This document shows, piece after piece, positions 1 through 8,984 of a stretch of 64,000 nt of DNA. The translations under genes and the position numbers were made by a program. Below the pieces are notes generated by a model. The model ran no database searches and had not been told where the DNA came from. It saw nothing but the letters and a program-made list of their open reading frames with translations. Location of the stretch: assembly GCF_030345795.1 (NCBI RefSeq), contig NZ_JAUALB010000001.1, forward strand, positions 4,890,001-4,954,000, read 5' to 3'. The stretch comes from Micromonospora sp. WMMA1363 (GTDB lineage: Bacteria; Actinomycetota; Actinomycetes; Mycobacteriales; Micromonosporaceae). Within the stretch, counting starts at the first letter, position 1. Every line of letters starts with the position of its first letter.

Positions 1-1402
1 GGCGGTGCCAGCAGAGTTGGAACGCCTCAGCCCAGGGCCAGGTGTCGGGGATGGACAGGATCTTCCGGCGGGCGTGGCTGGCCAGCTTGGCGGGTAGGTG
101 CAGCAGCCGGTAGCGCAGGGTGCCGGGTTCGGCGTCGGCGAGGTCGGGCTGGTCGTGCAGGCCGAGCAGTCGGGTCCAGGCGGCCAGATCGGCGGCGATG
201 TTCGCGGCTAGGACCCAGCCGCGGTTGACGGTCCAGGCCTTCGAGGGCAGGTTTCGCAGGCCCATGGCCTTGTTCGTGCGCACCTGATCTTCCACTCCGG
301 CGTGCGAACGGTGCAGCACGTCGAGCCATTGCGGCTGGTGAGAGCCGGCCACGCCGTGGATGCGGCGGATGTTGGTGGCGACGATCGCGTACCGCCAGCC
401 GGTACGTTTCTCCAGGTCGGTTAGGTTCCTGACGTGTCGGGTGGACGGTCTGGTCCGCCGCACGATCAGCCGTAGCCCGTCGATCCAGTTGCCGACCCGC
501 TGGTTGAGGCCGGTCAGCTCGGCGACCTGCGCCTGATCGGTGGCATTACCGTCGGGTTCGAGGCTGCTGGTCCAGGCATCGGCGGGCAGCACGGCGATCG
601 CGGTCTCGTCGGCGTCGGTGATCGTCCAGCCGACAGTGAACTTCACGCTGCGCCACAGCCGGTTCATCTGCTCCAGGTGGGTCACCAGGTCGTGGGTGGC
701 GCCGGCCCCGTCGACCCGCACCAGGATCTTGCGCCGGTATCTGACCGGCAGTTGGGCGACCGCCTCACCCAACACCCGGATGTGATCAACCACGGTGTTC
801 GAGCCGGCGTTGCCCGGCCGCAGCAGCATGGCCAGGCTCTCACTGGTGTTCGCGCACCACGCCCCGAGGGGGTGGAACCCGAAGCCTTTCTTGAACGTGG
901 CCGCCGCGCCCTGCTTGTCGGAGTGAGCGGTGATCAGGGTGGCGTCCAGATCGATGACCACCCACCCGGTCAGCAGCTTGCCCGCCACCAGCAGCCACGG
1001 AAACCCCTGCGGCCGGCGCTCGAGAAGCTCCCAGACCCGGGCGCGGGCCTTCGCCCGCGCCTTGGCGATCCGGCGCAGGGCGGTCTCGTCGAGGCCGGCC
1101 AGAGCACGGCGCACGGTCGCTTCCGACGGTGGCTCGGCGAACACCAGCGCCTGATGGGCGAGCAGCCCGATGTCGGACATGCTGGTCGCGCCGAGCACGA
1201 TCGCGGTCGCCAGGCAGATCAAGACCGTGCCCCGGTCCCACCACCCCGGCCCCGCACCGCGAGGCAGCACCGCGTTCAACGCCCAGGCCAGCCCGGTCCG
1301 GTCCGCGCACCGCCGCAGCAAAACCGCGCCGGCATGCCCGACCAAACCCTTCCCACCCGCCGCGACCTGCAGCCGCTGATCCCACCCGCTACTCTTACTC
1401 AC
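1..1402 (-). CDS. IS1380-family transposase, 3' end beyond window
   Basis: DDE transposase read from a GTG at 1402 (V-S-K-S-S-G-W-D...) with an open frame to the window start, 467 codons visible. This is close to the usual IS1380 length of about 460-480, so only a few codons should be missing. Family signatures seen: the first catalytic Asp in VVIDLDATLI followed by a GAAATFKKGFGFHPL-type stretch, a second Asp in LVRVDGAGATHDLV, and a late Glu in HAGVEDQVRTNKAMGL. The C-terminal end reads DTWPWAEAFQLCWHR. The element's right end must lie between about 1403 and 1510, where the neighbouring oxidoreductase loses its N-terminus. I could not identify terminal repeats because the other end is outside the window. 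Confidence 0.9.
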   Translation of the reverse strand, partial: MSKSSGWDQRLQVAAGGKGLVGHAGAVLLRRCADRTGLAWALNAVLPRGAGPGWWDRGTVLICLATAIVLGATSMSDIGLLAHQALVFAEPPSEATVRRALAGLDETALRRIAKARAKARARVWELLERRPQGFPWLLVAGKLLTGWVVIDLDATLITAHSDKQGAAATFKKGFGFHPLGAWCANTSESLAMLLRPGNAGSNTVVDHIRVLGEAVAQLPVRYRRKILVRVDGAGATHDLVTHLEQMNRLWRSVKFTVGWTITDADETAIAVLPADAWTSSLEPDGNATDQAQVAELTGLNQRVGNWIDGLRLIVRRTRPSTRHVRNLTDLEKRTGWRYAIVATNIRRIHGVAGSHQPQWLDVLHRSHAGVEDQVRTNKAMGLRNLPSKAWTVNRGWVLAANIAADLAAWTRLLGLHDQPDLADAEPGTLRYRLLHLPAKLASHARRKILSIPDTWPWAEAFQLCWHR

Positions 1403-1509
1403 CAGAAAGGTGCACCCGACTCTGCTGTGGACATGACGTAGACACTCACATCCTTGCAGGCCAGGCGCACCTTTCCTTCATGACCCTCGATGAATCAAAT
1501 CCGCTCTGA

Positions 1510-2562
1510 ACGGACGAGGCCGGCTCCGGCGACGCTGCCGTCGACTACAGGGAGGTCCTGGCCGAGGACGTCCGGCTCGTGGTCGACACCGTGACGCGAA
1601 TCGACGCGGCCGGCCGTGCTGTGACGCTGGCGTCGGGCGCCACAGTCCGCTACGACTATCTGATCTACGCCCTCGGTAGCGGCAGCGGCGACCTGAGGGT
1701 GCCCGGAGCCGCCGAGTTCGCCTACCCGATAGCCACCCTGGAGGCGGCCCAGCGGCTGCGACCGATTGTCGACGCCGCTTCCGCGACGGCCCCGGTGACC
1801 GTGGTCGGTGCCGGTCCGACCGGTATCGAGACCGCCGCGGAGCTGGCGGAAACCGGCCGCTCCGTGACCCTGGTGTGCGGTCAAGCGCTCGGGCCGTACC
1901 TACATTCGCGGGGTCGACGGTCGGTGGCCGGGCGGCTGGCGGCGCTCGGGGTGACGGTGCTCGAGGGCCCGGGCGCGACGGTGACCGCGGTGACAGCCGA
2001 CGTGGTGCGGCTCAAGGACGGCCGCACGCTGCCCAGCGCGGTGACCGTCTGGAGCGCCGGTTTCGGCGTGCCGGACGTGGCCCGCCGCAGCGGACTGAGC
2101 ACCGACGGAGCCGGGCGCCTACGCACGGATGAAACGTTGACGAGCGTGGACGACGAGCGCATCGTCGCCGCCGGGGACTCGGCCGCGCCGTCGGACCTGC
2201 CGCTGCGGATGAGCTGCCAGGCCGCGATCCCGCTGGGCGCGCGGGCCGCGGACACGGTGCTCAGCCGGGTCACGGGTGAGCCGCCCTCGACTGTCAACGA
2301 GCTGTTCGTCGGCCAGTGCATCAGCCTGGGCCGCCGCGCCGGCCTCGTCCAATTCACTGACAGGCACGACGTCGCAAGGTGGTTCCACATCGGCGGTCGG
2401 CCGGGCGCGCGGCTCAAGGAGTTCGTGTGCAGGGGCACCGTCAGGCAGTTGGCCGGCGAGGCCCGCAAGCCCGGATCGTACCGTCTGCACCGTGCTCCAG
2501 GGGGCGCCCAGCGCCAGCAGCTGCTCCAGGCCAGGCGCGACGGCGCGCCTGCTTCCCGGTGA
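1510..2562 (+). pseudogene. FAD-dependent oxidoreductase (NDH-2-like), N-terminus lost
   Basis: Flavin/NAD(P)H oxidoreductase resembling type II NADH dehydrogenases. The open frame begins just after a stop at 1507-1509 with YREVLAEDVRLVVDTVTRIDA, an internal segment of such enzymes. The NAD-binding Rossmann motif (VTVVGAGPTGIETAAELAE, about residues 96-114 of the remnant) and the second FAD-contact motif (VAAGDSA) are present. The N-terminal FAD-binding GxGxxG domain is missing, about 50-60 residues. The C-terminus looks intact. A GTG at 1579 could start a fragment but would not give a working flavoenzyme. The IS1380 element lies directly upstream and is the likely cause. ECF41 sigma genes are typically paired with an oxidoreductase-type target gene, so this is probably the former partner of the sigma gene at 2808. 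Confidence 0.82.
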
Positions 2563-2607
2563 ACGGGCAGCCCGGCGTACCGGTGGGACCGTGAACGGAG
2601 CTGGACT

Positions 2608-2651
2608 CCCATGTCGTGCGCCCTACCGCGGTCGGCGCCGCACGACATGGG
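2608..2651. terminator. Inverted repeat after the oxidoreductase remnant
   Basis: A perfect 13-bp inverted repeat (2608-2620 and 2639-2651; arm CCCATGTCGTGCG) with an 18-nt loop lies 45 bp after the oxidoreductase stop. There is no T-run. It could be a terminator or an operator before the sigma gene. Confidence 0.5.
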
Positions 2652-2807
2652 TCAGCGCCGCAGGCCGTGCGATGTCCCACATCCGATCGCACGTACCGGC
2701 TCGGGGCGGATCGAACAGCCACCAATGATGTGGAGGGAACCAGCTGTGGAGGCACGCTTGGAGTCCACCGGTTTCGGGGACCGGTCGCGAAGCAGAGGGG
2801 CCGAGAC

Positions 2808-3704
2808 ATGAACGATCACGCAACCGACGTGGCGACCGACACCTTCCTCGCCCACCGCAACCTGCTCTTCACCGTCGCGTACGAGATTCTCGGATCGGCG
2901 GCCGACGCCGAGGACATTCTCCAGGAGACCTGGCTGCGGTGGGCAAAGGTCGATCTGGGGCAGGTGCGCGACCGGCGCGCGTACCTGGTCCGGATCGTGA
3001 CCCGGCAGTCGCTCAACCGGCTACGCACGATGAAACGCCGCAAGGAGGCGTACGTCGGCTCGTGGTTGCCCGCGCCGTTGCTCACCACGCCCGACGTGGC
3101 CGAGGACGTCGAACTGGCCGAGAGCGTGTCGATGGCGCTCATGCTCGTCCTCGAGACGCTCTCGCCGACCGAGCGCGCTGTCTTCGTGCTACGCGAGGCC
3201 TTCGATGTCAGTTATGACGACATCGCGGTGGCTGTCGACAAGACTCCCGCCGCCGTCCGCCAGATCGCGCACCGTGCCCGCCGTCACGTCGATGCCCGCC
3301 AGCCCCGCCGGGCGGTGTCTCCGGGCCAGACCCGGGCCGTGCTGGAGTCGTTCCGGCGGGCGGTCGAAACCAGGGACCTGCAGGGGCTCCTCGACGTGCT
3401 CGCCCCCGAGGTCGTGCTGGTGAGCGACGGTGGCGGTGTCAAGCATGCCGCGCCACGGCCGGTCACCGGCGCGGGGAAGGTGGCCCGGATGTTCGTCGGC
3501 GTGTTGAGCAAGCTCGGCGGTGCGCTGAGCGTGGAACAGACCGCCGTCAACGGCAACTCGGCACTCCTCGTTCGCTTGAACGGCGAGGTCGACGGCGTCA
3601 TCGCGGTTCGTGTCGAGAATGCCCGCATCGTCGGTCTCTACTATGTCCGCAACCCGGAGAAGCTGTCCCACATCGGATCCGAGACCCCACTCACCCTGAG
3701 GTGA
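2808..3704 (+). CDS. sigJ: ECF41-type RNA polymerase sigma factor (SigJ-like)
   Basis: Extracytoplasmic-function sigma factor of 298 residues. Region sigma-2 is at about residues 10-75 (AYEILGSAADAEDILQETWLRW). Region sigma-4 is at about 110-165 (LSPTERAVFVLREAFDVSY...TPAAVRQIAHRARRHV). A SnoaL-like C-terminal domain follows, which makes the family ECF41. Signatures of that family are visible: a WLPAP linker motif (usually WLPEP), DGGG at about residue 206 and NPEKL near the end (usually NPDKL). In this group the C-terminal domain regulates activity instead of a separate anti-sigma factor. The ATG at 2808 has an AGAGGGG Shine-Dalgarno; the frame is open further upstream but without comparable ribosome binding. 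The expected oxidoreductase partner upstream is truncated. Confidence 0.92.
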   Translation: MNDHATDVATDTFLAHRNLLFTVAYEILGSAADAEDILQETWLRWAKVDLGQVRDRRAYLVRIVTRQSLNRLRTMKRRKEAYVGSWLPAPLLTTPDVAEDVELAESVSMALMLVLETLSPTERAVFVLREAFDVSYDDIAVAVDKTPAAVRQIAHRARRHVDARQPRRAVSPGQTRAVLESFRRAVETRDLQGLLDVLAPEVVLVSDGGGVKHAAPRPVTGAGKVARMFVGVLSKLGGALSVEQTAVNGNSALLVRLNGEVDGVIAVRVENARIVGLYYVRNPEKLSHIGSETPLTLR

Positions 3705-3760
3705 GTGGGGTCCACGACGCCCCTGGCCGCCACCGACGTCGACCCATTTGTGAGGAAGCG

Positions 3761-4401
3761 ATGTATCTGACCAAGTATGGTCATGCCTGCGTCCGTCTGG
3801 AAAGCGACGGACGCGCGCTGGTTATCGACCCCGGCGCGATGACCCCCGAGCCGGAGGCCCTTGCAGGCGTGGAAGCGGCGCTCATCACGCATGAACACTT
3901 CGATCACTTCGAGGCGGAGCGGCTGAGTGCCGCGGCGGCCAACGATCCCCGTTTCGCCGTCTACACCTGTCCCGGCGTCGCACGGCACCTGACAGATCTG
4001 CACGACCAGGTTCGTGTGGTGCGTGACGGCGATGTCGTACATGTGGCTGGCCTCCAGGTGCGCGTGATCGGGGAGAAGCACCACCACAGCCACCCCGACG
4101 TCCCGCCCGTCGAGAATGTCGGCTTCCTGGTCGAGGACGAGGTGTTCCACCCCGGTGACGCACTGACCGTGGTGGACGTACCCACGTTGCTGGTAGTAGG
4201 TCAGGCGCCGTGGATGACGGTGCCGGACTTGATCGGGTGCCTCCGCCGGGCAGCCCCTCGACGGGCGTACGCCATTCACGACGGTCTCCTCAACAGGTGG
4301 GGCTGGACGTGCTCGACGGCGTACTGCGAAGCGAGGCGGAGCGGCTACGCGCCGACATTCGGCGATTGCAGTCCGGTGAGACGCTGTTGCTCGCAGACTG
4401 A
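3761..4401 (+). pseudogene. Metallo-beta-lactamase-fold hydrolase, 1-nt frameshift
   Basis: MBL-fold metal-dependent hydrolase (UlaG-like) with the metal motif THEHFDHFEAERL at about residues 44-56, further ligands in EKHHHSHPD and VFHPGDAL, and a late HDGLLN. Start ATG 3761 has a GAGGAAG ribosome site. Near 4303 the protein leaves its frame: the normal C-terminus (LDVLDGVLRSEAERLRADIRR...ETLLLAD, stop at 4401) lies in another frame. Restoring one base in TGGGGCTGGAC gives the continuous sequence WGLDVLDG. Read without correction, the frame runs on to 4546 with non-homologous residues. This may be a real mutation or a sequence error. It sits 56 bp after the sigma gene, possibly co-transcribed. 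Confidence 0.8.
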
Positions 4402-4511
4402 CCGGGCATGCCTGGCGGGACTCGCCGGGGAACCGTACGACGATGACGTCGGTGCCGCGCTGGTGGACGTCAGCAAACCCTTGAGACAGATGCGAAATCT
4501 GTGGAGACACG

Positions 4512-4546
4512 TCACGATCGGCCGTGACGGTCACGGCCGATCGTGA
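4512..4546. terminator. Strong hairpin between convergent genes
   Basis: A perfect 16-bp inverted repeat with a CGG loop (arm TCACGATCGGCCGTGA). It lies between the MBL gene on the plus strand and the small gene on the minus strand, so it suits a bidirectional terminator. Confidence 0.75.
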
Positions 4547-4603
4547 TGATGTACGGCTAGCCCCAGCGGTCGAGCAGGGGCCCGCCCCTGGACACCCGAC
4601 TGC

Positions 4604-4783
4604 TCAGAGCGTTCGCCCCTGCGAGGGGCGTCCGGCAGCGTCGCGGGGCGCCATCGCCCGCGGATCGTCGGCGGTACGCGCCTGCGCGGCCTCGTCCGCC
4701 CAGTCCCGGGTGCGTTCGGAGTCCTGTTCCCGTCGGTCCCGTGCGGCGGCCTGCTGCCGGGACCCTCGCTGCTGCTGCGCCAT
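4604..4783 (-). CDS. Small hydrophilic hypothetical protein
   Basis: A 59-residue ORF rich in Gln, Arg, Asp and Ala (MAQQQRGSRQQAAARD...) with no recognisable domain, probably one charged helix. The ATG at 4783 was chosen because GCGAGG lies 6-7 bases upstream; an in-frame ATG at 4789 and longer upstream starts are also possible. Composition resembles small charged proteins seen in related actinomycetes. Function unknown. Confidence 0.45.
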   Translation of the reverse strand: MAQQQRGSRQQAAARDRREQDSERTRDWADEAAQARTADDPRAMAPRDAAGRPSQGRTL

Positions 4784-4983
4784 GACCATCCTCGCGATCC
4801 GTCGGCGGCGCTCTGGTGCGCCGGTACGCTCTACGGCCGCCCGTCGCCTACCCGAAACCCCGGCCGGCAAACGCGGGCTGAACCCCGCCAGGTCTGTTGG
4901 CAGGGCCCGCCACGACCGCAGGCGTTGACGAAGGCCCCTCGGCTCGCACGTATGGCGGGACGGTGGCGGGGAACGCGCGAGGC

Positions 4984-5634
4984 ATGGGCGTACGGAGCAG
5001 CGAGGTGACGATTCCGGCGGGGGACGTCCGGCTAACGGCCGATCTGTTGGTGCCGGAAGCGCCGGCGGGCGTGGTGGCGTTCGCGCACGGCAGCGGCAGC
5101 TCCCGGCACAGCCCGCGCAACACCGCGGTGGCGCACGTGCTCAACCGCGGCGCCCTCGGCACCGTTCTGGTGGACCTGCTCACCCCGGCCGAGGACGCGG
5201 TCGACGTCCGTACCGCCGAGCTGCGCTTCGACATCGGCCTGCTGGCCGGCCGGCTGGCGGAGATCGTCGACTGGCTCGCTGCCGAGCGGCCGTTCGGCCC
5301 GGTACCGATCGGGCTGTTCGGTGCCAGCACGGGTGCCGCTGCCGCCCTGGTGGCCGCCGCCGAGCGACCCGATCTGGTCGGGGCGGTGGTGTCCCGAGGC
5401 GGTCGGCCGGATCTGGCCGGCCCGGCCCTCGGGCAGGTCCGGGCGCCGACCCTGCTGCTCGTCGGTGGCCTGGACGAACAGGTGATCGCGCTGAACGAGC
5501 AGGCGCAGGACGCCCTGCCGGACAGCGCCGAGCTGACCGTCGTCCCCGGCGCCACCCACCTCTTCGAGGAACCCGGCACCCTGGAGCAGGTTGCCCACGC
5601 GGCGGCAACCTGGTTCACCACCCACCTGCGTTGA
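4984..5634 (+). CDS. Dienelactone hydrolase-like alpha/beta hydrolase
   Basis: Cytosolic alpha/beta-hydrolase of 216 residues. The oxyanion-side segment VVAFAHGSGSSRHSPRN is near residue 30. The nucleophile elbow GLFGASTGAAAAL is near residue 115, with Ser in G-A-S-T-G. An acid in LLLVGGLDEQV and a late catalytic His in PGATHLFEEPGTL complete the triad. Length fits the stand-alone dienelactone-hydrolase-like proteins common in actinomycetes, some of which are fused or linked to phosphoribosyltransferases. An in-frame start at 4897 would add 29 poorly structured residues; ATG 4984 begins just before the first strand. Substrate unknown. Confidence 0.8.
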   Translation: MGVRSSEVTIPAGDVRLTADLLVPEAPAGVVAFAHGSGSSRHSPRNTAVAHVLNRGALGTVLVDLLTPAEDAVDVRTAELRFDIGLLAGRLAEIVDWLAAERPFGPVPIGLFGASTGAAAALVAAAERPDLVGAVVSRGGRPDLAGPALGQVRAPTLLLVGGLDEQVIALNEQAQDALPDSAELTVVPGATHLFEEPGTLEQVAHAAATWFTTHLR

Positions 5635-5781
5635 GAGTCCCCGTCTCGCCACACCCACCATGGCTGTGGCGCTGCTGCTGCCAACACCACTGCGGAGCGG
5701 ACCAGCCAGCGCCGGTGCGCCCAGGGCACGGGGAGGCGGACGGGCCGGCCTCCCGGCGGGGAGACCGGGGCCCGTGACCGG

Positions 5782-6453
5782 TCAGTGGGAGTAGCCGCGT
5801 TCGGCGATCCAGTGGGCGACCTTCTCCAGCGTCATCCAGTACTCGCCCCGCGGTGCGGCAGGGTCGGCGATCCGGATGAGATCACCGCCGTCGCGGTAGC
5901 CCACCAGTGTCAGATAGTGCCCCCCCTGGTACGAGTGCGGGGTGCCCTCCGTGTCGACCGCGATGCCCTTGATGTTGGCTACGACCGGGCGCCCATCGTC
6001 CAGCGCGGCCAGGACGTCCGCGCGTAGCCGGTCGACCTCTTCCGGCTTGGCCACCGAGTCGGGGATCTCGGTGGTCTTGTACGTCCCACCGGTCAGTTCG
6101 TTGAGCACCCGGGTGGTGTCCAGGGCCGAGTCGGTGCCGGCCTCGGTGGTGCCCAGCATCTTCGCCACCTTGTCCTGCGACAGCGCCCTTCCCTGCGCGG
6201 ACAGCGCGATCCGGGTCGCGGCCGGGCCGCAGTAGTAGAAGTTGGGCTGCGCCTGGTATTCGGTGCGGAGCGTGCGTTCGGCCCGCCGGTTGGCCTGCCC
6301 AGCCTGGACGGCCGCCGGGTCGGTGCGGACCGAGCTGACGGGTCCGGCGCCAGCCGGGGCGGCGTGGGCGGTGGCCGCCGGGCCCACCACACATCCACCG
6401 GCCACCAGCAGGCCGGCGACGGACAGACGACTCTTCTGCGCGAACGGACTCAT
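5782..6453 (-). CDS. Secreted C39-family cysteine peptidase
   Basis: Exported papain-like peptidase of 223 residues. A signal peptide covers about residues 1-32 (KSRLSVAGLLVAGG...ATAHA then APAG). The catalytic Cys is in NFYYCGPAATRIAL, the His in GGHYLTLVGYRDGG, and the Asp in RIADPAAPRGEYW. There is no ABC-transporter portion, so it is a free-standing C39-like domain rather than a bacteriocin exporter. Start ATG 6453 has GGAG about 8 bases upstream; a longer in-frame start at 6504 would precede the signal peptide awkwardly. Single gene, convergent with the hydrolase upstream. Likely role in processing proteins outside the cell. Confidence 0.86.
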   Translation of the reverse strand: MSPFAQKSRLSVAGLLVAGGCVVGPAATAHAAPAGAGPVSSVRTDPAAVQAGQANRRAERTLRTEYQAQPNFYYCGPAATRIALSAQGRALSQDKVAKMLGTTEAGTDSALDTTRVLNELTGGTYKTTEIPDSVAKPEEVDRLRADVLAALDDGRPVVANIKGIAVDTEGTPHSYQGGHYLTLVGYRDGGDLIRIADPAAPRGEYWMTLEKVAHWIAERGYSH

Positions 6454-6881
6454 GGTCGGGCTCCGATCGGGGGGTCTGACGCCTCCGACGGACGGAGGCG
6501 GCAAGCACCGGGAAGGGCGCTCGGCTCACGGACTGGGCCCGCACGAGGGCCGCGGGGGGTACCGGTTTTGCAACGGACCGGATCGGGCGGGCATTCCCTC
6601 GGGTGTGGTCGTCGTGGGACGCGACGAGCTGGCGAGCGGGGCAGATTCCACGGCGCGTGGTGCGCCGGGTGTCACGTTCGGGGCGCGGGATTGGGGTGCC
6701 TGCCATCCACCCCGCCACACCCGCCCCAAACCACCCGATCGCCACGTGTTTCGCCTCCGCCGAATGCGCCCCTCGTGGCGGGCGCTCGATCCTCGTTCAT
6801 CGTCTGCGCGGGGCACGCGGCCGTGAGATCGGCGACGGGCGGGGGCCGGGATCCGGGCGGGACCGAGTGGGGTGGGCTAGC

Positions 6882-7226
6882 GTGGCCGGTGTGTCGTGGG
6901 AGGTCTGGCTGATCCTCGGGGTCGTGGCGGCGGTCACGCTCGTCGGGGCGGTGCTGCTGGCGATCCGGGTGCTCCGTATGCGGCGACTGCTCGGCGACCT
7001 CGGCGTCGGGGGTCGGGTCGCCTGCTACGGCGCGCTGATCTACGCCGTTGTGCCGGTCGACGCGCTGCCCGACCCGATCTACCTCGACGACATGGCCGTG
7101 CTCGCCGGTGCCTTGCTCTATCTCGGCCGTCTCGTGCGTCAGCGCCGCGCCGTCGACCACAGTGGCCCCGCGCTTGCCGACCGCCCGGCGTCGCCGGCCA
7201 CCACTCGTCGCACCGACGGTCAGTAG
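6882..7226 (+). CDS. DUF1232 (YkvA-like) membrane protein
   Basis: A small membrane protein of about 114 residues with an N-terminal transmembrane helix (WEVWLILGVVAAVTLVGAVL) and the DUF1232 signature: a hydrophobic segment followed by VVPVDALPDPIYLDDMAVL. In the family this reads YALSPIDLIPDFIP...DD. GTG 6882 is preferred over GTG 6891 because of the GGTGGG stretch upstream. The stop overlaps the end of the convergent gene at 7220. Function unknown. Confidence 0.82.
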   Translation: MAGVSWEVWLILGVVAAVTLVGAVLLAIRVLRMRRLLGDLGVGGRVACYGALIYAVVPVDALPDPIYLDDMAVLAGALLYLGRLVRQRRAVDHSGPALADRPASPATTRRTDGQ

Positions 7227-8023
7227 GCGGGAACGGCCGCCCGCCCCCGCGCCGCCGGTACCGCCGGAATTTCGCGGGTCTGCTCCGCCGTCGGCTCGGA
7301 GACGCCGACCAGCGCTAGCACTGAGGGCAGCTCCTCGGGGCGGCGGCTGGTCGCCGAATGCGCCTCCACGCGCAGCGTGCGGGCGGACTCGGCGGCCCGT
7401 TCGGCGGCCTGCCACGCGGCCTGCTCCTGCTCCTGGGCCGCGCGGTGGCGGGTGGCCATGTTGTCCCGCACCGCCCGACGCAGCACCAGCTCCTGCTCGA
7501 CCGGGTGCAGCCGGGGATCCCACCCGTCCTGGTGAGCGAAGACGGCACTGAGCTGCTCCACCGACAGTTCCCGCCGCCAGTACGCGGTCAGTGCCGCCCG
7601 GTGCAGGAACCGCTCCCGCTCGGCGTACTCCGCGGGCGAGCGCCCGGTATGCGGCAACGGCATCGCCGCCGCGGCGCTCAGCCGGCGTACGCCGGCCTCC
7701 GCCTCCTCGCACGCCGACCAGGCCGACTCGACCATCTCCTGGGCGGTCAGCCACTGCGCGCGCAGCCGTCGGGCGGTGGCGGCGGCCCGCTCCGCGGCCA
7801 CCGCGACCTCCTCGGCGTACCGGCTGAGTTCACGTTCCTCAGCCGCCCGGTCCGGATCGCTCGGCAACGCCGCGCGGCGAATCTGGGAGGCGACGTCGAA
7901 GCGGTGTCGGCCGGGGCGTAGCAACAGGGTGGCGACGGCGACGGCGGCCACGGCGAGCAGGCTGAGCCAGATCGCGGCGGCACGGGGGACTTCGGGGAGG
8001 AGGGCGGAGAGCACGATCTGCAT
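7220..8023 (-). CDS. Membrane-anchored coiled-coil protein, unknown
   Basis: A 267-residue protein with one N-terminal transmembrane segment (AAIWLSLLAVAAVAVATLLL, about residues 13-32). A long Ala/Glu/Arg-rich helical region follows, predicted coiled coil over roughly 60-110 and 205-240. A middle section (YAERERFLHRAALTAYWRRELSVEQL) is more ordered. Start ATG 8023 has AAGGTG 9 bases upstream. I do not recognise a family. The anchor plus cytoplasmic coiled coil suggests a structural or scaffold role, but this is a guess. Confidence 0.7.
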   Translation of the reverse strand: MQIVLSALLPEVPRAAAIWLSLLAVAAVAVATLLLRPGRHRFDVASQIRRAALPSDPDRAAEERELSRYAEEVAVAAERAAATARRLRAQWLTAQEMVESAWSACEEAEAGVRRLSAAAAMPLPHTGRSPAEYAERERFLHRAALTAYWRRELSVEQLSAVFAHQDGWDPRLHPVEQELVLRRAVRDNMATRHRAAQEQEQAAWQAAERAAESARTLRVEAHSATSRRPEELPSVLALVGVSEPTAEQTREIPAVPAARGRAAVPAY

Positions 8024-8203
8024 CGGAGTGCACCTTGCGGTCGAAGGACGAAGTCGACTGTGGTTGCGGGCCGCCGGTGTGAGGTCCCGGTGATCCGAGG
8101 CCCCTTCGGGGTCGCGGCCTTCCAAGATCTGAACACCGTTCGCTGCCACCGCTCGCCGGGACGCATCGCCGGGCGGCGTGGTCGGCAGGAGTGGCGCGGT
8201 GGA

Positions 8204-8608
8204 TCAGGCGGAGGGTGGACCACGCCGGGTGGACGCGCCCCGGGCAGGCGCATCCGCCGGCGCGTCCCGACCGGCCGTTGTCACGGCGCCGGCCAGCGCC
8301 GGCCCGACGCCCGGCAGCGCCGCCGCCCAGGCGGGCAGCGCGGCGGTGGATTCGGTGTCGCTGGTGGCGGTCGCGGTGAGCCACGCGGGAGTGACGTCCT
8401 GCGCGGCGGTGGTGTCGCTGGTGGCGGTCGCGGCGAGCCACGCGGCTGTGGTGCCGTGCGCGCCTATCAGCGGAGGAAGCTTGCGGGGGTCGGAGTCGAC
8501 CGCGGGAAGCACCTGGGCGGTGTGAGCGGCCAGCGGGACGGCAGCGGCGGCCGTGGCGCCACCGAGGCCGGCCGTGAGTGCCAGGGCTGCCACCGCCAGT
8601 CGCGTCAT
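8204..8608 (-). CDS. Small secreted hypothetical protein with internal repeat
   Basis: A 134-residue Ala/Thr-rich protein with a signal-peptide-like start (TRLAVAALALTAGLGGATAAAA). The mature part contains two near-copies of a W-L-x-A-T-A-T-S-D-T unit, encoded by a 34-bp direct repeat (8355-8388 and 8412-8445, one mismatch). ATG 8608 is chosen because it opens the signal sequence; an ATG at 8668 is also in frame. No ribosome site is convincing for either. Function unknown. Confidence 0.55.
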   Translation of the reverse strand: MTRLAVAALALTAGLGGATAAAAVPLAAHTAQVLPAVDSDPRKLPPLIGAHGTTAAWLAATATSDTTAAQDVTPAWLTATATSDTESTAALPAWAAALPGVGPALAGAVTTAGRDAPADAPARGASTRRGPPSA

Positions 8609-8984
8609 CTCGCGCAGCGATCGCAGCACCACATCGCACAGCGGGTGGGTGGACGCGACGGACGACACCTGATCAACCTATCGTCGGATCCTCGCCGGCG
8701 CAGCGTCCGGATGACGTCGATCCGGGTGACCGCCACCACGTGTGCGATGTGCCGTGGTAGGGCCCCTGGTGGCTTTCGGTCTCGTACCGCTGGGTGTACT
8801 CAGAAACCTGGCTCCCCGGTCGGCGTTTGTCCACCACGATCAGGGTGGCGGCGATGTCGGCGGTGTTGGCCGCGTTGCCGCCCTCCGAGCAGGACGGCGA
8901 CAGCGCCACTGAGGAGGATCCGGGTCCGGTCCGGCGGGCGGGAGCGGACCGGCCCGGTCGCAAGCTCTCGCGCACGCGGTGCGA
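8609..8984. other. Gap without a convincing gene
   Basis: About 375 bp between the secreted protein and the winged-helix regulator. Short open frames exist on both strands but show no domain or ribosome site. It probably holds the promoter of the secreted-protein gene. Confidence 0.5.

Noticed and set aside
1510..1579. GTG at 1579 as a genuine start of a short oxidoreductase
   Set aside because: The codons before it are clearly protein-like and homologous in context, and the product would lack the FAD-binding domain; truncation is the simpler view.
6672..7754. Long minus-strand open frame of 360 codons over the DUF1232 region
   Set aside because: Arg/Gly/Ala/Pro-rich translation typical of antisense frames in high-GC DNA; the plus strand and the other minus frame encode recognisable proteins.
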